A DNA stretch of 64,000 bases from Bigelowiella natans CCMP2755 (lineage: Eukaryota; Cercozoa; Chlorarachniophyceae): NCBI GenBank assembly GCA_000320545.1, contig ADNK01003163.1, positions 10,001 through 74,000 of the forward strand. Reading direction: 5' to 3'. The notes under the pieces were generated by a model, which saw nothing but the letters and a program-made list of their open reading frames with translations, was not told the DNA's origin and did not search any database. The position numbers and the translations under genes were made by a program. Numbering within the stretch: position 1 is the stretch's first letter; each line of letters begins with the position of its first letter. Shown here piece by piece: positions 10,848 to 24,268 of this stretch.

Positions 10848-11932
10848 TCTGTCTGCTAGACTACTACGTTTTCCCCTAATACAACAGCTGCTAACAACTC
10901 AAATTTGCCTTGGTTTCACCTCTGCAAGTCGTTCACAGCCCATAAGATCTACCGGCGCTTCTTCCCCATGCTCTAATAAAGAATAATCAGGCGAGAAACA
11001 ACGATGAGGGGATCATCATCTCACAACAAATATTATTATGGGTAACCGGCAATCATACATACATACATACATACATACATAAATTTATAGGTAGTTCTAC
11101 AACAACACCTATTGGCACCTCTCATAGCTCGAATACTGTTGTAAACTTTTTCCCAATTCTTTGGGGATGTTGGCTGCTCTCTTGCGACTTCATCAGCCTC
11201 CATACTCTGTCCTTTGCTCTTGTCTCGCTCTTTCACGTCATCACGCTCTTTCACGTCATCATTTGGGTTGGAAGCATCGCCGTCATTACTACTAAAGGTA
11301 CAGAGTACCCTGCTCGTTATTGGGATAGAATGTGTGCGTTTTACACGTCCATTTCTTGCAATCCTGGCCCCGTTCTTACGCATTGTAGGTAAAGCTCCTC
11401 CATTTAGGGCACACTCTTCGATATCATCACACCAAGCTGCCGCTGTGCAAGTTGTCGAAGTGAGTTTTATTCCGCCATTTTTCTTTTGCTTCCCCCGCTG
11501 GCAAAGAACTGAGCCCCCCTTTCCCCCTCCACCCGAAAGGCAGCTTCTTCTTCTCATGAGGTTGGAGTTTGGGGATCCTCCTCTTGATGGCGCATATACT
11601 ACGAATGGATTGCCTAACCCATACTCTCTTATGTGAAATGGAACGCTTCTCCTGACTACTCTCTCGCATGAGCTTCCCAGTCTCACCACAAAAGGTAACG
11701 CAGAAGCAGCGATGTTTTTACAGGTGCTGCTCTGTGTGATACAGCGGTTGGTTAGTAACATTGGCGTCACAAGAAGTACAAGGAGGAGGGCTGCCGAAAA
11801 TAAGACTATCAGGCGTTTGGCAGGAATAAGGCGAACAGCAGCCCAGCGAACGAGGAGGACACGGAGGGGCGTAAAAGGCTTACAACAATCTACTAGATGA
11901 GTTGATGATCCTCGAGATGGAGCTCTCTTCAT
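9406..11932 (-). CDS. NTHL1: Endonuclease III homologue, bifunctional DNA glycosylase/AP lyase
   Basis: Removes oxidised pyrimidines and nicks the abasic site in base-excision repair. Eight exons with continuous phase: 11932-11119, 10972-10920, 10782-10678, 10540-10471, 10203-10096, 9972-9866, 9743-9693, 9585-9406; 495 residues. Family motifs: [34 protein letters not shown]; the helix-hairpin-helix LPGVGPKMA with catalytic Lys near 388; [17 protein letters not shown] with catalytic Asp near 407; and a 4Fe-4S cluster C-x6-C-x2-C-x5-C at about 454-470. Core length is normal, but the first 250 or so residues are an extension with a hydrophobic segment near residues 25-60 (VLLVRW to [12 protein letters not shown]) followed by Ser/Arg-rich sequence. 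That layout fits a signal plus transit peptide or an organelle presequence, which is inference. A (CT)n tract sits in the intron at 10411-10453. Confidence 0.93.
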
Positions 11933-11985
11933 TCCCTTTTGTTTCGCATATCATACAACAAAATGACGATGGTGACGACAATGAC

Positions 11986-12027
<42 letters not shown>

Positions 12028-12259
12028 AAGGAGCAACCGCTGATCGATCCCTCAAAACAACGGCTTCCAAACTGGGGTTATTACCCGAGGGAGGGAGAGG
12101 CAAGTTGATTGTGGCAGCTGCTCGTGTGACGACGGCAAATTGACCGTGATTTTGGCCTTGCGACAAGGTTTTAATTGACGGGGATTTTGACATTGCGACA
12201 CGGTTTCATCGCCTTACGAAGTGGAGATTTTGGGCCCTGCGACAATTGCGGGGACGCCG
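11933..12259. promoter_or_regulatory. Divergent NTHL1/ADCK2 intergenic promoter region with triple direct repeat
   Basis: The two start codons face away from each other across 327 bp. The region holds a (GAT)n tract (about 11985-12027) and three copies of a motif of the form GATTTTG-N4-TGCGACA starting at 12148, 12183 and 12226; the first two continue with a/c-GG-TTT. Spacings are 35 and 43 bp. Repeated, spaced copies in a shared promoter suggest a factor-binding site, but no known motif was matched. Confidence 0.45.
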
Positions 12260-14885
12260 ATGGCCACGACGGTGGCCGCTTGCTCGCGAGCAGGATGGAT
12301 CTGGCCTTACTCCAAGGCTAGAGCATCTATGCGGAACATGGCGCACAAATTGTTCCTCCATGGTAAGGGCAAGACGTTGCCATACATTCGCTTTCGGCAT
12401 CGTAATTCAAGAAAAAGAGGAACGAGAAGGGATTCCTCACTCTCGACAGGGTAAGTGACGGATGATGAACGTCGCCCGACGCTTACACGACAATCATCAT
12501 GCGTTACTGAATTCACATTCACTTCTTGTGTCTGAACGATAACAGTTTCTACACTACCTCACGTATATGTGCAGTGTCAATGTCCTCCGTGTGATAATCG
12601 GAATAACGGCTGCTGGAGGGGCAGCAATGGCAGGAGGTATTTGGAGCCTCAGGCGCTCGAAGAACGAACATGCAAGACAAATGCAAGAGCAGCAGCTTCT
12701 GGTCTTACCAGAGGGAGACAATCCTTTGCTAGAAAGTTATCGACGATATCAGTCCAACTTCATCTCCTCTAAAGACATCACGGCCGCGCAGGTATGTACG
12801 TCCGACGCTAGCAACATTTATGACCATCGAGACCATCATTATCGTAACTAATCATTGCCTGACGCGTCCTTTCCCACAGGCAGTCTTTCGAGCTTTACAA
12901 CTTTCCCTATATTCACTTCCGTGCTTGATCTCTCTTCCCTTCGCACTATTGCTGCCCTTCTTGCAAGAGTCGTGGAATGAGCTGCTCGCCGAGACGCTCC
13001 AAGCATGCGGCACAACGTGGATAAAGCTGGGGCAGTGGATGTCCACTCGCCCTGATTTATTCCCTAAAACAATATGCGATCGGCTCGCTGATTTGCAAGA
13101 CCGTGTACAGCCGGATGACGAAGTTTCCATTCGTTCCTCGATCCAAAGGAGCTTACAGCAGCAGCAACAGCACCAACCACGGCAATCTCTTGACGATGTC
13201 TTCAGCGAGTTGGAACCGTCTCCTGTTGCCTCCGGTAGCATCGCTCAAGTGCATCGAGGGGTGTTGAGAGCGTCGGGAGATGTCGTTGCGGTGAAGGTCC
13301 TGAGAGGAGGAGTGAGGGAAAGTGTTGCAGTAGATGTGTATCTTCTACAGGCTATAGGAAGGTAATAGGAAGAAGAGAGTCTTGATGGAGAAGGAGGAAG
13401 TGTAGGAGGAGGAGCAAGGGGAAATGGAATGACTACTACTACGACTACTATCGCTACTAATACTACTGTCACATTGTACTCTTTCTACGAGCTGCGTTCC
13501 ATTCCTAAGCCAACGCTCCATGAACGTAAGAGGATGATATGATATTACATAAATTTCTCAAAACCCAATACGTCTTCTATCAACCCCCTCCTTTGAATCC
13601 ACTGAAACTATTCTGTTCTCACTGGTACTATCTCTTCCCCCAGGTTGCTAGATTCGTATGACGGATTTAAGTATCTTGGAGTATCGTCTACAGTAAATGA
13701 CTTTACAATGATGCTATGCACTCAGCTTGACCTACGAGTCGAGCAAAGGAATATTGAGGTATTTTCCTTTGCCATTTGATGATGACGATGATGACGATGA
13801 TGATAACTGGCACGATGTTTAGTAGCAGGCGCTATTAGGCAAATAAGAATCAGCACAAAGAAGAAACTAGACGCAATCTTCTTCTCCTTCTTCTTCTTCT
13901 TCTTCTTCTTCTTCTTCTTCTTCTGCATCTTCCTCTTCCCTCCTGAAGAGCGCCCTATTCCCTCACACGCGTACAACTACTTTATTGTAGACATTCAAGA
14001 GGATTTTCGCTCGAAATTCAGCTGTACGGTTTCCCTTTGTGTTTCCTGAGTTGTCAGGGTAAAGAGCTACTAGCTATAAGGGAAAGACTAGGAAACGTGT
14101 TCTCTTATTTGTATGCATAGCGTTGACAGTAGCATAAGTAAATGGCACATCATTGTCTTTGCCTTCACCCCCCTCCTCTCATGTACTTTGTTCTCCCCCC
14201 TCCGTTCGAATCGACATGATAGAGCATCAATGTTGGTGGAGAAGTATGAAAACGGGTTGACGTTGGCTGAGGCAAAGCGGCGTGGTGGAGGCGTAGGGAT
14301 GATTAACAACGGCTCGCCTACGGGAAGAGCGCTAGCACAATCGATAATGGATGTAAGTGAATGAAAAGAGCGGAAGGAGGGGAGAGAGGAGGAAGGGGAA
14401 TGAATCTTGATGGTGGGGACAACTGTTGCTGTTTCTGATGATGACGATGGTGCTGACCTTGCTTAAATTTATAAGAGCAGCCTGGACAACTTTTTTTAAC
14501 TTTTCGGCTATTTTCTGTTTTGCTGGAAAATGTCCTGCAGATTATCATAGATTTTATAGTTATCACCTATCCTTTTTGGTTTTGTCCCTACCAGGTATAC
14601 TCAACGATGCTGCTTCACAATTACGTCCACGCCGACCTCCATCCGGCTAACATCTTAGTGAAAATGGCAGACCCACAGCTGAGAAGTAGCTACGACAATA
14701 GTAATAGTTCGATGCAGTTGATTCGCGAGTCACTGGCGCGTAAATTGAGAGTGGAGGAAGGGAGTTACGGGTTAAAGAAATTAGGAGTCGAAGTTGTCAT
14801 ATTGGACTGTGGCCTTGTCGCTCAATTACCCAGGGTACAACCTTGATGGATTAAAATAACGATAACAATTTATTCCAAAACACAC

Positions 14886-14921
<36 letters not shown>

Positions 14922-15490
14922 TATAGTGGTTTTTCTTGTTTTCTATGGTTGGTCTATATTTATAAAAAATGAAGACAACAACTGATGTGCAAATAAAATG
15001 TTACCTGCGTCGTGACTATTCTATCAAATTAAGTGTTCTGTCATTCCTTATTTTATTAACTGCACATACAATTATACTGCAGGCAGAGGCACGCGCTGTA
15101 TTGTCAATATTGAACGACACGTTACATGGCCGGTATGAGGCGGCGACCCAATCCTTCCTCTCGACTTGCGCGATACCGGACGCGGTACTGAATCTTCCGA
15201 AACTAAGGGATAAAATTCGGTCGTTTCTACAACGGGCTCACCAGATTCAGAAGCAAGGACAACAGCAGGGCGCTTATCTTGAATCCTTGCAAGATTTAGC
15301 CCAAATTCGAAGAGAGCACAGATTTGCTATGCGGAGCAACTTCACGCCGTTCATAGTAAGTAGCCTTTTGGTTGAGGGGACGACTGCTGGGCATTGTCAA
15401 GTCGTTGACTCGCTCATCCAAACTCTAGGTGGCGAAGATGGAGGCTTCGCGAGTGAGCTACTAGATCTGTACATTGATGCAACTCTCTAG
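12260..15490 (+). CDS. ADCK2: ABC1/UbiB-family atypical kinase, ADCK2-like, mitochondrial
   Basis: UbiB/ADCK proteins are atypical kinases or ATPases linked to coenzyme Q metabolism in mitochondria (and to plastid prenyl-lipids). Eight exons join in phase: 12260-12450, 12575-12791, 12880-13361, 13644-13758, 13991-14058, 14223-14352, 14595-14834, 15083-15490; 616 residues. The N-terminus is Arg/Ser-rich and lacks acidic residues, as in a mitochondrial presequence, then comes a hydrophobic segment (VIIGITAAGGAAMAGGIW). Family motifs: the KxGQ element as KLGQ at about 185-188; the nucleotide loop ASGSIAQVH with VAVKV; HADLHPAN at about 413-420; and the metal-binding Asp in LDCGLVAQL near 472. 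Typical UbiB members have an Ala-rich loop, so the Gly in ASGS and the DCG triad point to the ADCK2 branch. The assignment to ADCK2 rather than another subfamily is inference. Confidence 0.9.
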
Positions 15491-17625
15491 GGGCAACGTG
15501 TTTTTTGAACAATGAAGAAAGGCGGTCGCCGATCGATGCGACTTTGCACATGTGTGCTTCATCACACATTCAGCTACATGCGTGAGCTTGGCAGAATTGG
15601 CACAATCTGGGCGAGTGCACTTGCACCGTGTCGTCACAGCTGGCTAGCTGGTGGTGAGGTGATCTTTGAGTTTGCATTGTTATGCATGTGTGTTGCTCGT
15701 CGTTGCACTGCTAGACAGATCAGCTGCACCTTCATTTGACTCGCGCTCGCTCGGGCTCATCTGCTCATTGTTTCGAAACAGCGCGAACACGCATGGCAGA
15801 CCAGGTGCAATAAATGACATCAAGACCTGATCCAGTGGTGGTGAGCAGCGTTTTGTGATTTGCTTCACTCCTCACGAGTCACTCGGCCTCTGCACTGTCG
15901 TTTGATGCACCACATTGCATTGTCCTCTTGTCTCCGGGCCACGCCTGATTCCGTGCCAAACTGCGCCACGTGAACGAGGCTTTCTTGTCATGGTTTTCGA
16001 ACCCACGCGCCACGTCAATGTCACGTTCAATGTTCAATGTTTTGGTTCCATGCGTTTTGTGTGAAGGTGTCGCATTCTAGCATTGGCTGCACGTGGGGGA
16101 ACAGCGCGTCGCTGTTCTGATCATCCTGCCAGCCTGGCTGGGGCCTCACACCCTTGCAGCCAGGTCATCCGTCCAAGCTGGCAAGAGTGCGACAGGCCGG
16201 CGGGCGTGAAACTGCACACAAAACACACCCTCAACTTTTCCTGACCAGTTGATTGAGAAGGTCACGGATGAATCAGCGTGATGCGTGAAATCCTTTCCGT
16301 GGTTCAGCCGCTCCTGTGCAACTGCTTCGTTCGTTCATTCGCCTCGTTCGATCGCATTGCACAGCTCGTTTGTTTGGCTAGTTGGGGAGGATGAGTCAGC
16401 GTGTCCCATGCCAGCACGACCCTTTCAAGTGCTCCAACAAATCACTTCTTCTTTCTTTCTTTGCGATTGATCGTTTCTCCAAACATCAACTGTCAAAATC
16501 TGCAAATGCTTGCGGCTTGCATCGATCAAGCTAGCTAGCTAGCAAGCGATGCGAACTAGCCAGCTAGCGAAGTTCAAGGTCTGATGATGAAAAACCGCAT
16601 TTCAAAAAACGTTGCAAAAAGTTTGCAGTGCACGAAACGCAGTGCCTCGAACTAGCTCCAGTGACGGCGAAGAAGCAGAGGATTTGGATGATGGCACACC
16701 TCGGAAACCGGAAACCCTGGGCAGGAAACAATGTGGAATTTGAATTGATGTGGGATTTCAGGCAAAAACGCCTAGATCAACACATTGCATTGCAAAATGG
16801 CCGAGGATGATGCATGGTTACGACAAGGCATGTCAAAATTATCTTTTTTTGGGTCATCATGTGATGTTTCGTCCCAAATGTCCGACAACCTTTTTGGATG
16901 TGAAATGTTTGAATTTTGAACATTGTTGTTCAAAATCTGGAAGATCCAGACGACACTTTGGGAGTCTGCGTGTGGATTCTGACGAAGTGCACGTGCTCTG
17001 TTTGAACACCAACGGGTCCATTGACACCATGAGCGCGCCGTGTGAGCTTCGAGTGGTGTGATGTCACATTTGTGGTGCGTGGCAGTGTGTTTCGTGTGTT
17101 TTCGTCTGTGTTTCATGCGTGGTGTGTGTTTGTGACGTGGACGAATGGAGGAAGGGATCACATTGTGCGTGCCTCAGTGCAACGTTGAGTGTCAATTGCG
17201 GTGTGTGTGGTCATTGCAAGTGTCTTGTGTCACACAGATGTGTGTGGGAGGGTTGGCATGTGCCTGTGTGCATGAAGAAATCATCAATCTCTTCTCCTTT
17301 GGGGCATGAACCAACTTCATTGCTGAACACATTTCATGCATGTGATCCAATGTGCAATGTCATCATTTTTTGCAGCAGCAGTTTGGCAAAACGAATGCGA
17401 CAATGATGATGGTTTGTGATGCAGCCAAACAACTGTCACTGCGTGCAACCGCGCTGAGCTGGTGCACACGCATGTCTCATTGATGCAGACACGTGTGCAT
17501 GTCATGGCATGGCGTGTGCACGATGGATTCGCGCGCGCGCAACGTGATGCTGCAATCCATGGATGAACCACTGCACAGCATGATTGTGATGAAAAACGTG
17601 ACTTGGTGACTGCTGATTGCGATGA
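15491..17625. repeat. TGCA-rich dispersed-repeat island 3
   Basis: Starts right after the ADCK2 stop codon. No protein or RNA gene recognised. Contains a near-palindrome at 16520-16553 built on agctagctagctagc with gcatcg/cgatgc ends, and the conserved core cagtgcctcgaactagct at 16640-16657. A gtgtgtgttt/tgtgtttcg-rich stretch covers 17050-17280. The sharp loss of microsatellites at the boundary suggests this is the left part of an inserted block that ends near 23.36 kb. Confidence 0.5.
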
Positions 17626-20265
17626 TCAAATGACTGCTTTCGAACAAATGCGCTCATGCACTTTCATCTCATCAACAGATCTGATGCAACCCCCGCAGTG
17701 ATGCAAACTGCATCCACTGCAACTGTGCCATTTCCAATGATGTGAATTTTTCCTCTTCACTTTCTCAGGCATCAAATCCATCCATGCTCCTCTCAGCACG
17801 TGACACACGCCACAAGAATCGGACCAGTCAGGACACTTCTTCCAACTCTTCTTGCGTTTGTTGGATGATGCTGCCATGCATGTTTTGACGACGAAAGCAT
17901 CGAACTGTTTGTCTGCCTTGCAGTGTTTCCTGTGGGATTTCAGTGCGTCCTCAGAACAGCAGTCTGGGCACCACCACTTGGTGCACACGTCACAAGACAA
18001 TTGAGAATTCCACCCGTGATCATTCGGATTGGTTGCATCCTCAGGCAGCTCTGCGAATGCATGTTTTGGCACTTTGCACGTGTGACAAGACACACAATCC
18101 TGATCGATGACTGACATCCGTCTGCAGCTCCTGCAGTGTTTGCGTTGAGACGTTCTGATCTTGACTGACTGTTCATCGGCTGCCTTCTTTGCATCCTCCT
18201 TTTCCTTTTTGTTTTTTTCTTGCTCCTTCTTGCCATCTGGACGTGTTCTCCACTGCCTCCATCCGTCGTGTGTCAATGTGACTGATCTGTTGCTGCTCTC
18301 CTTCCGCTCGTGCACAACTTTCTTGTCAGGGTCGTGCAGCACGTCCACAGGCACGTGCTTGGCGTTGAACTCCGATTCTGTCGTGTGGCCCTTGGAGTTC
18401 ATTGACATTGCGAAGTGTGGAATCAATCTCATGGCCTTTGTTCGCCAATCTGGGAGCCGGATGAAGCCTTTGCAACGTTCAGACATCTCATCTGGATTGA
18501 ACGGATGCACGCCCGTCATCTCGAATGATTTTCTCACTTTGTCAGGGGTGCAACCCTTCACTGGCACCTCTGACATGCGTCCCAGAAAGCTGGGCAGAGA
18601 GGCCTTGAACGCAGCAGGAATGTCCTGATTTTCCCTCATTGCTCTCTTCACTCCGTTTGACACTCTCTTGCGTTTGGTTGACGCGACGTGCTCTTCGCTG
18701 TCGTTTTTGTCGTCGGTCTTTTGTTTGTGTTGACAATGAGCTGTGCTGTGAACCTGACCCACGTCCGCCGCGGCTGGTGGTCAGCGCTCGCCGAGGCAGG
18801 GGACTTTCCTGTCACGTGGTTGTGCAGTGCCAAGTGTCCAATGTCGTGTTTCACGTGCACCACTTGTTGGCTCTCCCCGTCTTGCATTTCGAAGAATGGG
18901 AGATCATCTTCCCCCGCCACCGCACGGCATCTGTTGTCAAATGGAATGATCATCTCCTCCATCAATTTTTTGTGAACCTCAGCACGTGAGGTCTCTTTCC
19001 CGGTCGTCCACAAATGACCTGGGCCACTCACGTCCTTGGTTCCTAGCTCTGGCACCTCGACGAACAACGGAGATGTGGGCTTCCCAAAAGACTTCCAAAG
19101 TGCAACGGGCCCTGAAGATCCTGACGCGGTGAGTGGTGCAGTGCACTTGGTGCTTTGATCTGGTCTTTTGCCAGGACCTTCCCTTGATGAACCCCTGGAG
19201 TCTTTCGCCCCTCTCTTGGAAACATGCGGATCTGCAGACTTTGACATCTTGGCATGATCCTCATCAAATTTCTCACAGGTCCAATCTGCATTTCCCACAC
19301 ATTCTCGGGGAAGAACGTGACGCATCTTCCCCGTTTTGATGCACGCATCGGTGTCCAATGCGGTGCACACTGTGAGAGATGCGAAACTCAAAAAATTGCG
19401 AATGCCATCTCCTGCTGTGCATCTTGCTCTGGTGCTTTCTTGTCCGCGTTTGGTTGAGTTTTCGATGGACGTGATGGCCTCCAACGTGTGCTTCTTTGTC
19501 TCAGCAGTCAATGAATTGCATTTCACGTTCTCTTTGCCGAACACTCTTGATCCAAAATTCGACTGCCTGGCCTGCTCAGACTTCAGCAAAGATTCGATCT
19601 CACTCAACCTCACAGTGAGGTCGTTCTTGTGTGCCAGTTCCACTTGATCGAGAATCTTGGCACACGCGATTGGGATGAAGGGCATGAGGACGACCTGATG
19701 AGGGCAGCACTTCGTTCAGGCAGAAATCTTCGTCAGTGTCAACCCTTTTCAGTTTTCTTGACCAACGATGCAGACTGGACCTACTAATTCTCCCGCTCAA
19801 CCTTCTGACGAGTGCAGGGATCATTGCACCGAGTGTGCCCTTTGCAATCGCGTCCATTGACCGCTCCGCTGCGTGCCTCCTTTCCTCCGTGCTGAGAGCG
19901 CCAACGGACGACGAGGTGCTGCTACTGTTGGCCGATGAACATGACGCGTTGTCATCATCAAGCACCACAGGAGGTGGGACAGTGTGCAGCTCGGGAAACA
20001 CGGTGGAGGTGGACACGGTTGACACGGAATCGGACACAGAAGAGGACGAGGATGCGCGACGGCTAGCTCTGGAGTTCGACGCGTTGAGCACATGCTGCTC
20101 GTTTCTAGCCTTCTTCCAATGCTCTTCCGATGATGAAGTCTTTTTCTGCAGTTCAAACAAATTCTGCATGGCTCGCATGACATCAGCCTGGGCGTCCTCG
20201 ACAGAGGCGGTCGCCACGTCATTGGTGGTGGAAGCTTTCCTCTTCTTTTTGCCCGATTTCCCCAT
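17626..20265 (-). mobile_element. Transposon-like protein region with transposase-type C-terminal motif and Cys-rich tail, frameshifted
   Basis: Three overlapping minus-strand frames (20265-19600, 19685-18648, 18762-17626) look like one reading frame of about 870 codons broken by two single-base shifts, near 19690 and near 18765. Part 1 is Ser-rich with LSGRISRSSLHRWSRKLKRV; part 2 continues with helical IACAKILDQVELAHKNDL; part 3 contains TPDKVRKSFEMTGVHPFNPD, which resembles the segment after the catalytic core in pogo/jerky-type DDE transposases. The last 190 residues hold at least 20 Cys and several His in CxxC pairs (CRSCRRM, CVSCHTCK, CDVCTKWWCPDCC, CGVC, CSGCSLHHCGGC), likely binding zinc. 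I cannot find the DDE catalytic triad itself, so this may be a non-autonomous or partly decayed element, or a captured host protein. It is flanked by the TGCA-rich repeat family. Confidence 0.5.
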
Positions 20266-21766
<1,501 letters not shown>

Positions 21767-23428
21767 GAAGGATCAATTGATCCACACGAAACAATGAAGT
21801 GAAGCAGAATGCATGCAACGTCACAAATTTACATCAGTGTTAGCATCGCATCAGATTTGCAACTGAAACCATCAACAAAAAGTGTGACCTGAACACATGA
21901 GTTCTCAATGCGATTGCGTCACACTTGCAACGCATCACAGACGTGCAATGCGATGTGTGCAACATGCATCATGTTGCTGTCACTGTGTCCATCATGCGTG
22001 TGCGCGAATCGCATGCGATCGAGCACGCGAATCGCATGCGATCGAGCACGAAATCGCTGGGGCATGTTTGCAAGGCATGCCGTTGTGGTGTCTAGCTAGC
22101 TAGCTTGGCTAGGTGTGAGTGGGGAGCTGAGCAAGGACAGCATCCGGCCTCTCACTCAAGCCAGACGCACACGTTCCAATGATCACCTCCACCATTGTGC
22201 ATTGAAAACATTCACACACACCACATCCGTGTTGCATCATCACCGCCATCACGCAACGCACACTGCTGATGATCGACGTCACAATTGCCAGGCTAGCAGG
22301 TTGAGCTTCGTTTTGTCACTGTCACTTGACCAAGTCAGCAAGCAATCCAGGAATGCGTGCAGGACCCACGGGGTCCCATGTGTGTGTGCATGTGTGTGTG
22401 TTGTCTGTGACGTGTGCATCGACCACTTCACATGCATCTCCAAGCTCAGGTGCAATGCAAGTGAATCAGCGCACACACGAACACGTCTAGCTAGCTAGAC
22501 GTGGCACACGTGTTGATCGTGACTTGTTTGGCACACACGACTCCGTCAATGTGCCCTGTGACGACTGGGTTTTGCACAAACCATGCTTGCGCGCGCGGCC
22601 TGGCACGCTCAATCGTTGCAATTGGACATTGGAAGCACACTGGAGCCTGTTTGAAGTTCAAGTTTGATTTTTTTTCGAATTTCAGCTTCAAAACTTCACT
22701 TTTCAACGCCTGCCAGCGGAAAATGCCACTTCTGAAACAGCTAGCGCAGTTGCACTTGCTGTGCCACAAATTTTGCAAGCTCATGAAGGTGTGCGCACAC
22801 TGGCTTCACGTGCTTGCAAAATTTCAGCACAAAAACGCAAAAAATGCTCCAATTGAGAGGTCATGCCACTCGTCACAGGTTTGACGGAGTTGATTCGTCA
22901 ATGCAGGGGTCCTGAGAATGTGAGAACCAAAGCGAACATTCCAGGAAAGCTCAAAGCTCAGACTCGTGCTCCGAAATGGGATGACGAATCAGGAACAAGA
23001 ACAAGAACAAGAACAATGATGATGAACTACATTTCCAAAATGTTGCAAGACATTTGCAGTGTGCGAAATGCAGTGCCTCGAACTAGCTTTGGTGAGGACT
23101 ACAACTAGCAAACTAATGATAGACATGCAATACACAATATATATTATATATATAGTGTATTGCTGTGTCTATTATAAGTATAACATGCAATACACAATAT
23201 ATATTATATATATAGTGTATTGCTGTGTCTATTATACTAGCTTCAGTGGGAACTTGACTAGCAAACAGGAAGACAGTGGCTCGTGAGCACTTGTGGCATC
23301 TTCAAAACCTCAGTGTGAATGGCCTTCAATCAAAGGTTGCGACTGCATGCTAGAGCGTTTCTTTCAGAAAAAAGGAGGTGCCGTTAGATTTCATCTCAAA
23401 AGATTTGAAAGCAAGCCAAATCTACACG
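21767..23428. repeat. TGCA-rich dispersed-repeat island 4
   Basis: No gene recognised. Contains ctagctagctagc at 22092-22104, a perfect 22-bp palindrome at 22482-22503 (cacgtctagct and its reverse complement), a 23-bp tandem duplication at 22004-22049 carrying atcgcatgcgat, the conserved core cagtgcctcgaactagct at 23070-23087, and two tandem AT-rich palindromes at 23123-23236. Texture changes back to normal gene DNA just before the PH-domain gene. Confidence 0.5.
23123..23236. repeat. Two tandem copies of an AT-rich palindrome, period 60
   Basis: The 54-bp unit at 23123-23176 is repeated at 23183-23236 with no difference seen. Each has arms gcaatacac and gtgtattgc around an alternating TA core and could fold into a long hairpin; the weaker outer arms (tagaca.. 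and ..tgtcta) extend the symmetry. Confidence 0.85.
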
Positions 23429-24228
23429 ATGGGGCAAACAACCAGTGCTAGTGGTACTAGCTCGACCCCCTCAGAGGGGGGGGGCTACTCAGGCTACTCC
23501 TCCAATGAAGAGCAGAAGAATAAAATTCGCAGTTCTACCCTTATGCTATGGAGGGGTTCCTGGAAAGGTGGAAAGTGGAAGACTAGAACCTTCCAGCTCA
23601 ACGGTGCCGTCTTGTCGTTCTCGAAAAAAAATAATACGGTAACATTAACACATTCGCTCGGTGAAACTCAGCAATATCTAGATTCTGAAATGATTGATTG
23701 TGCTAGGCTGAGGAGTACCTCGTTTTGAAACGATGCACGGTGTATGAGGGAAAGGATCCCGATTTTACCAAGAGGTTAGAGCAGCTGGGACTACCGTCAC
23801 GACTCAAGAACACTTCGGTGCGTTGTTCACTTTCTTGCAACTTTTGTTTCCATTTTTGTTTTGTTTCGAACCAATCCCAATCATATTGCCCACACATTGA
23901 GACGTGTATGCACTACTATTCGCCACCCCCTCCCTGTTACGTATAACTACCCCTTGTTGTGGCTGCTTGTCTTGTTTGAGTCTAATGCATTTAACTTCCA
24001 CCACATATGGGCTGTTGCTATTGCAAATAAGAATTGCTTCGTGGTCGCTGAGGGCCCTGGTCTATGGTATCTAGCACTCCAGCCACCAGAAAATTTACCG
24101 AAGGACGAACGAGATGTGCGCAAAACACCCAATCATAAAGACAGAGTGGGGGGAGGAAATGTGTACGAGACGTTCATTGCTAAACATCCTCTTTCGCTCA
24201 ACGACTTGTTTGCTGTTTGGGATGAATC

Positions 24229-24268
<40 letters not shown>

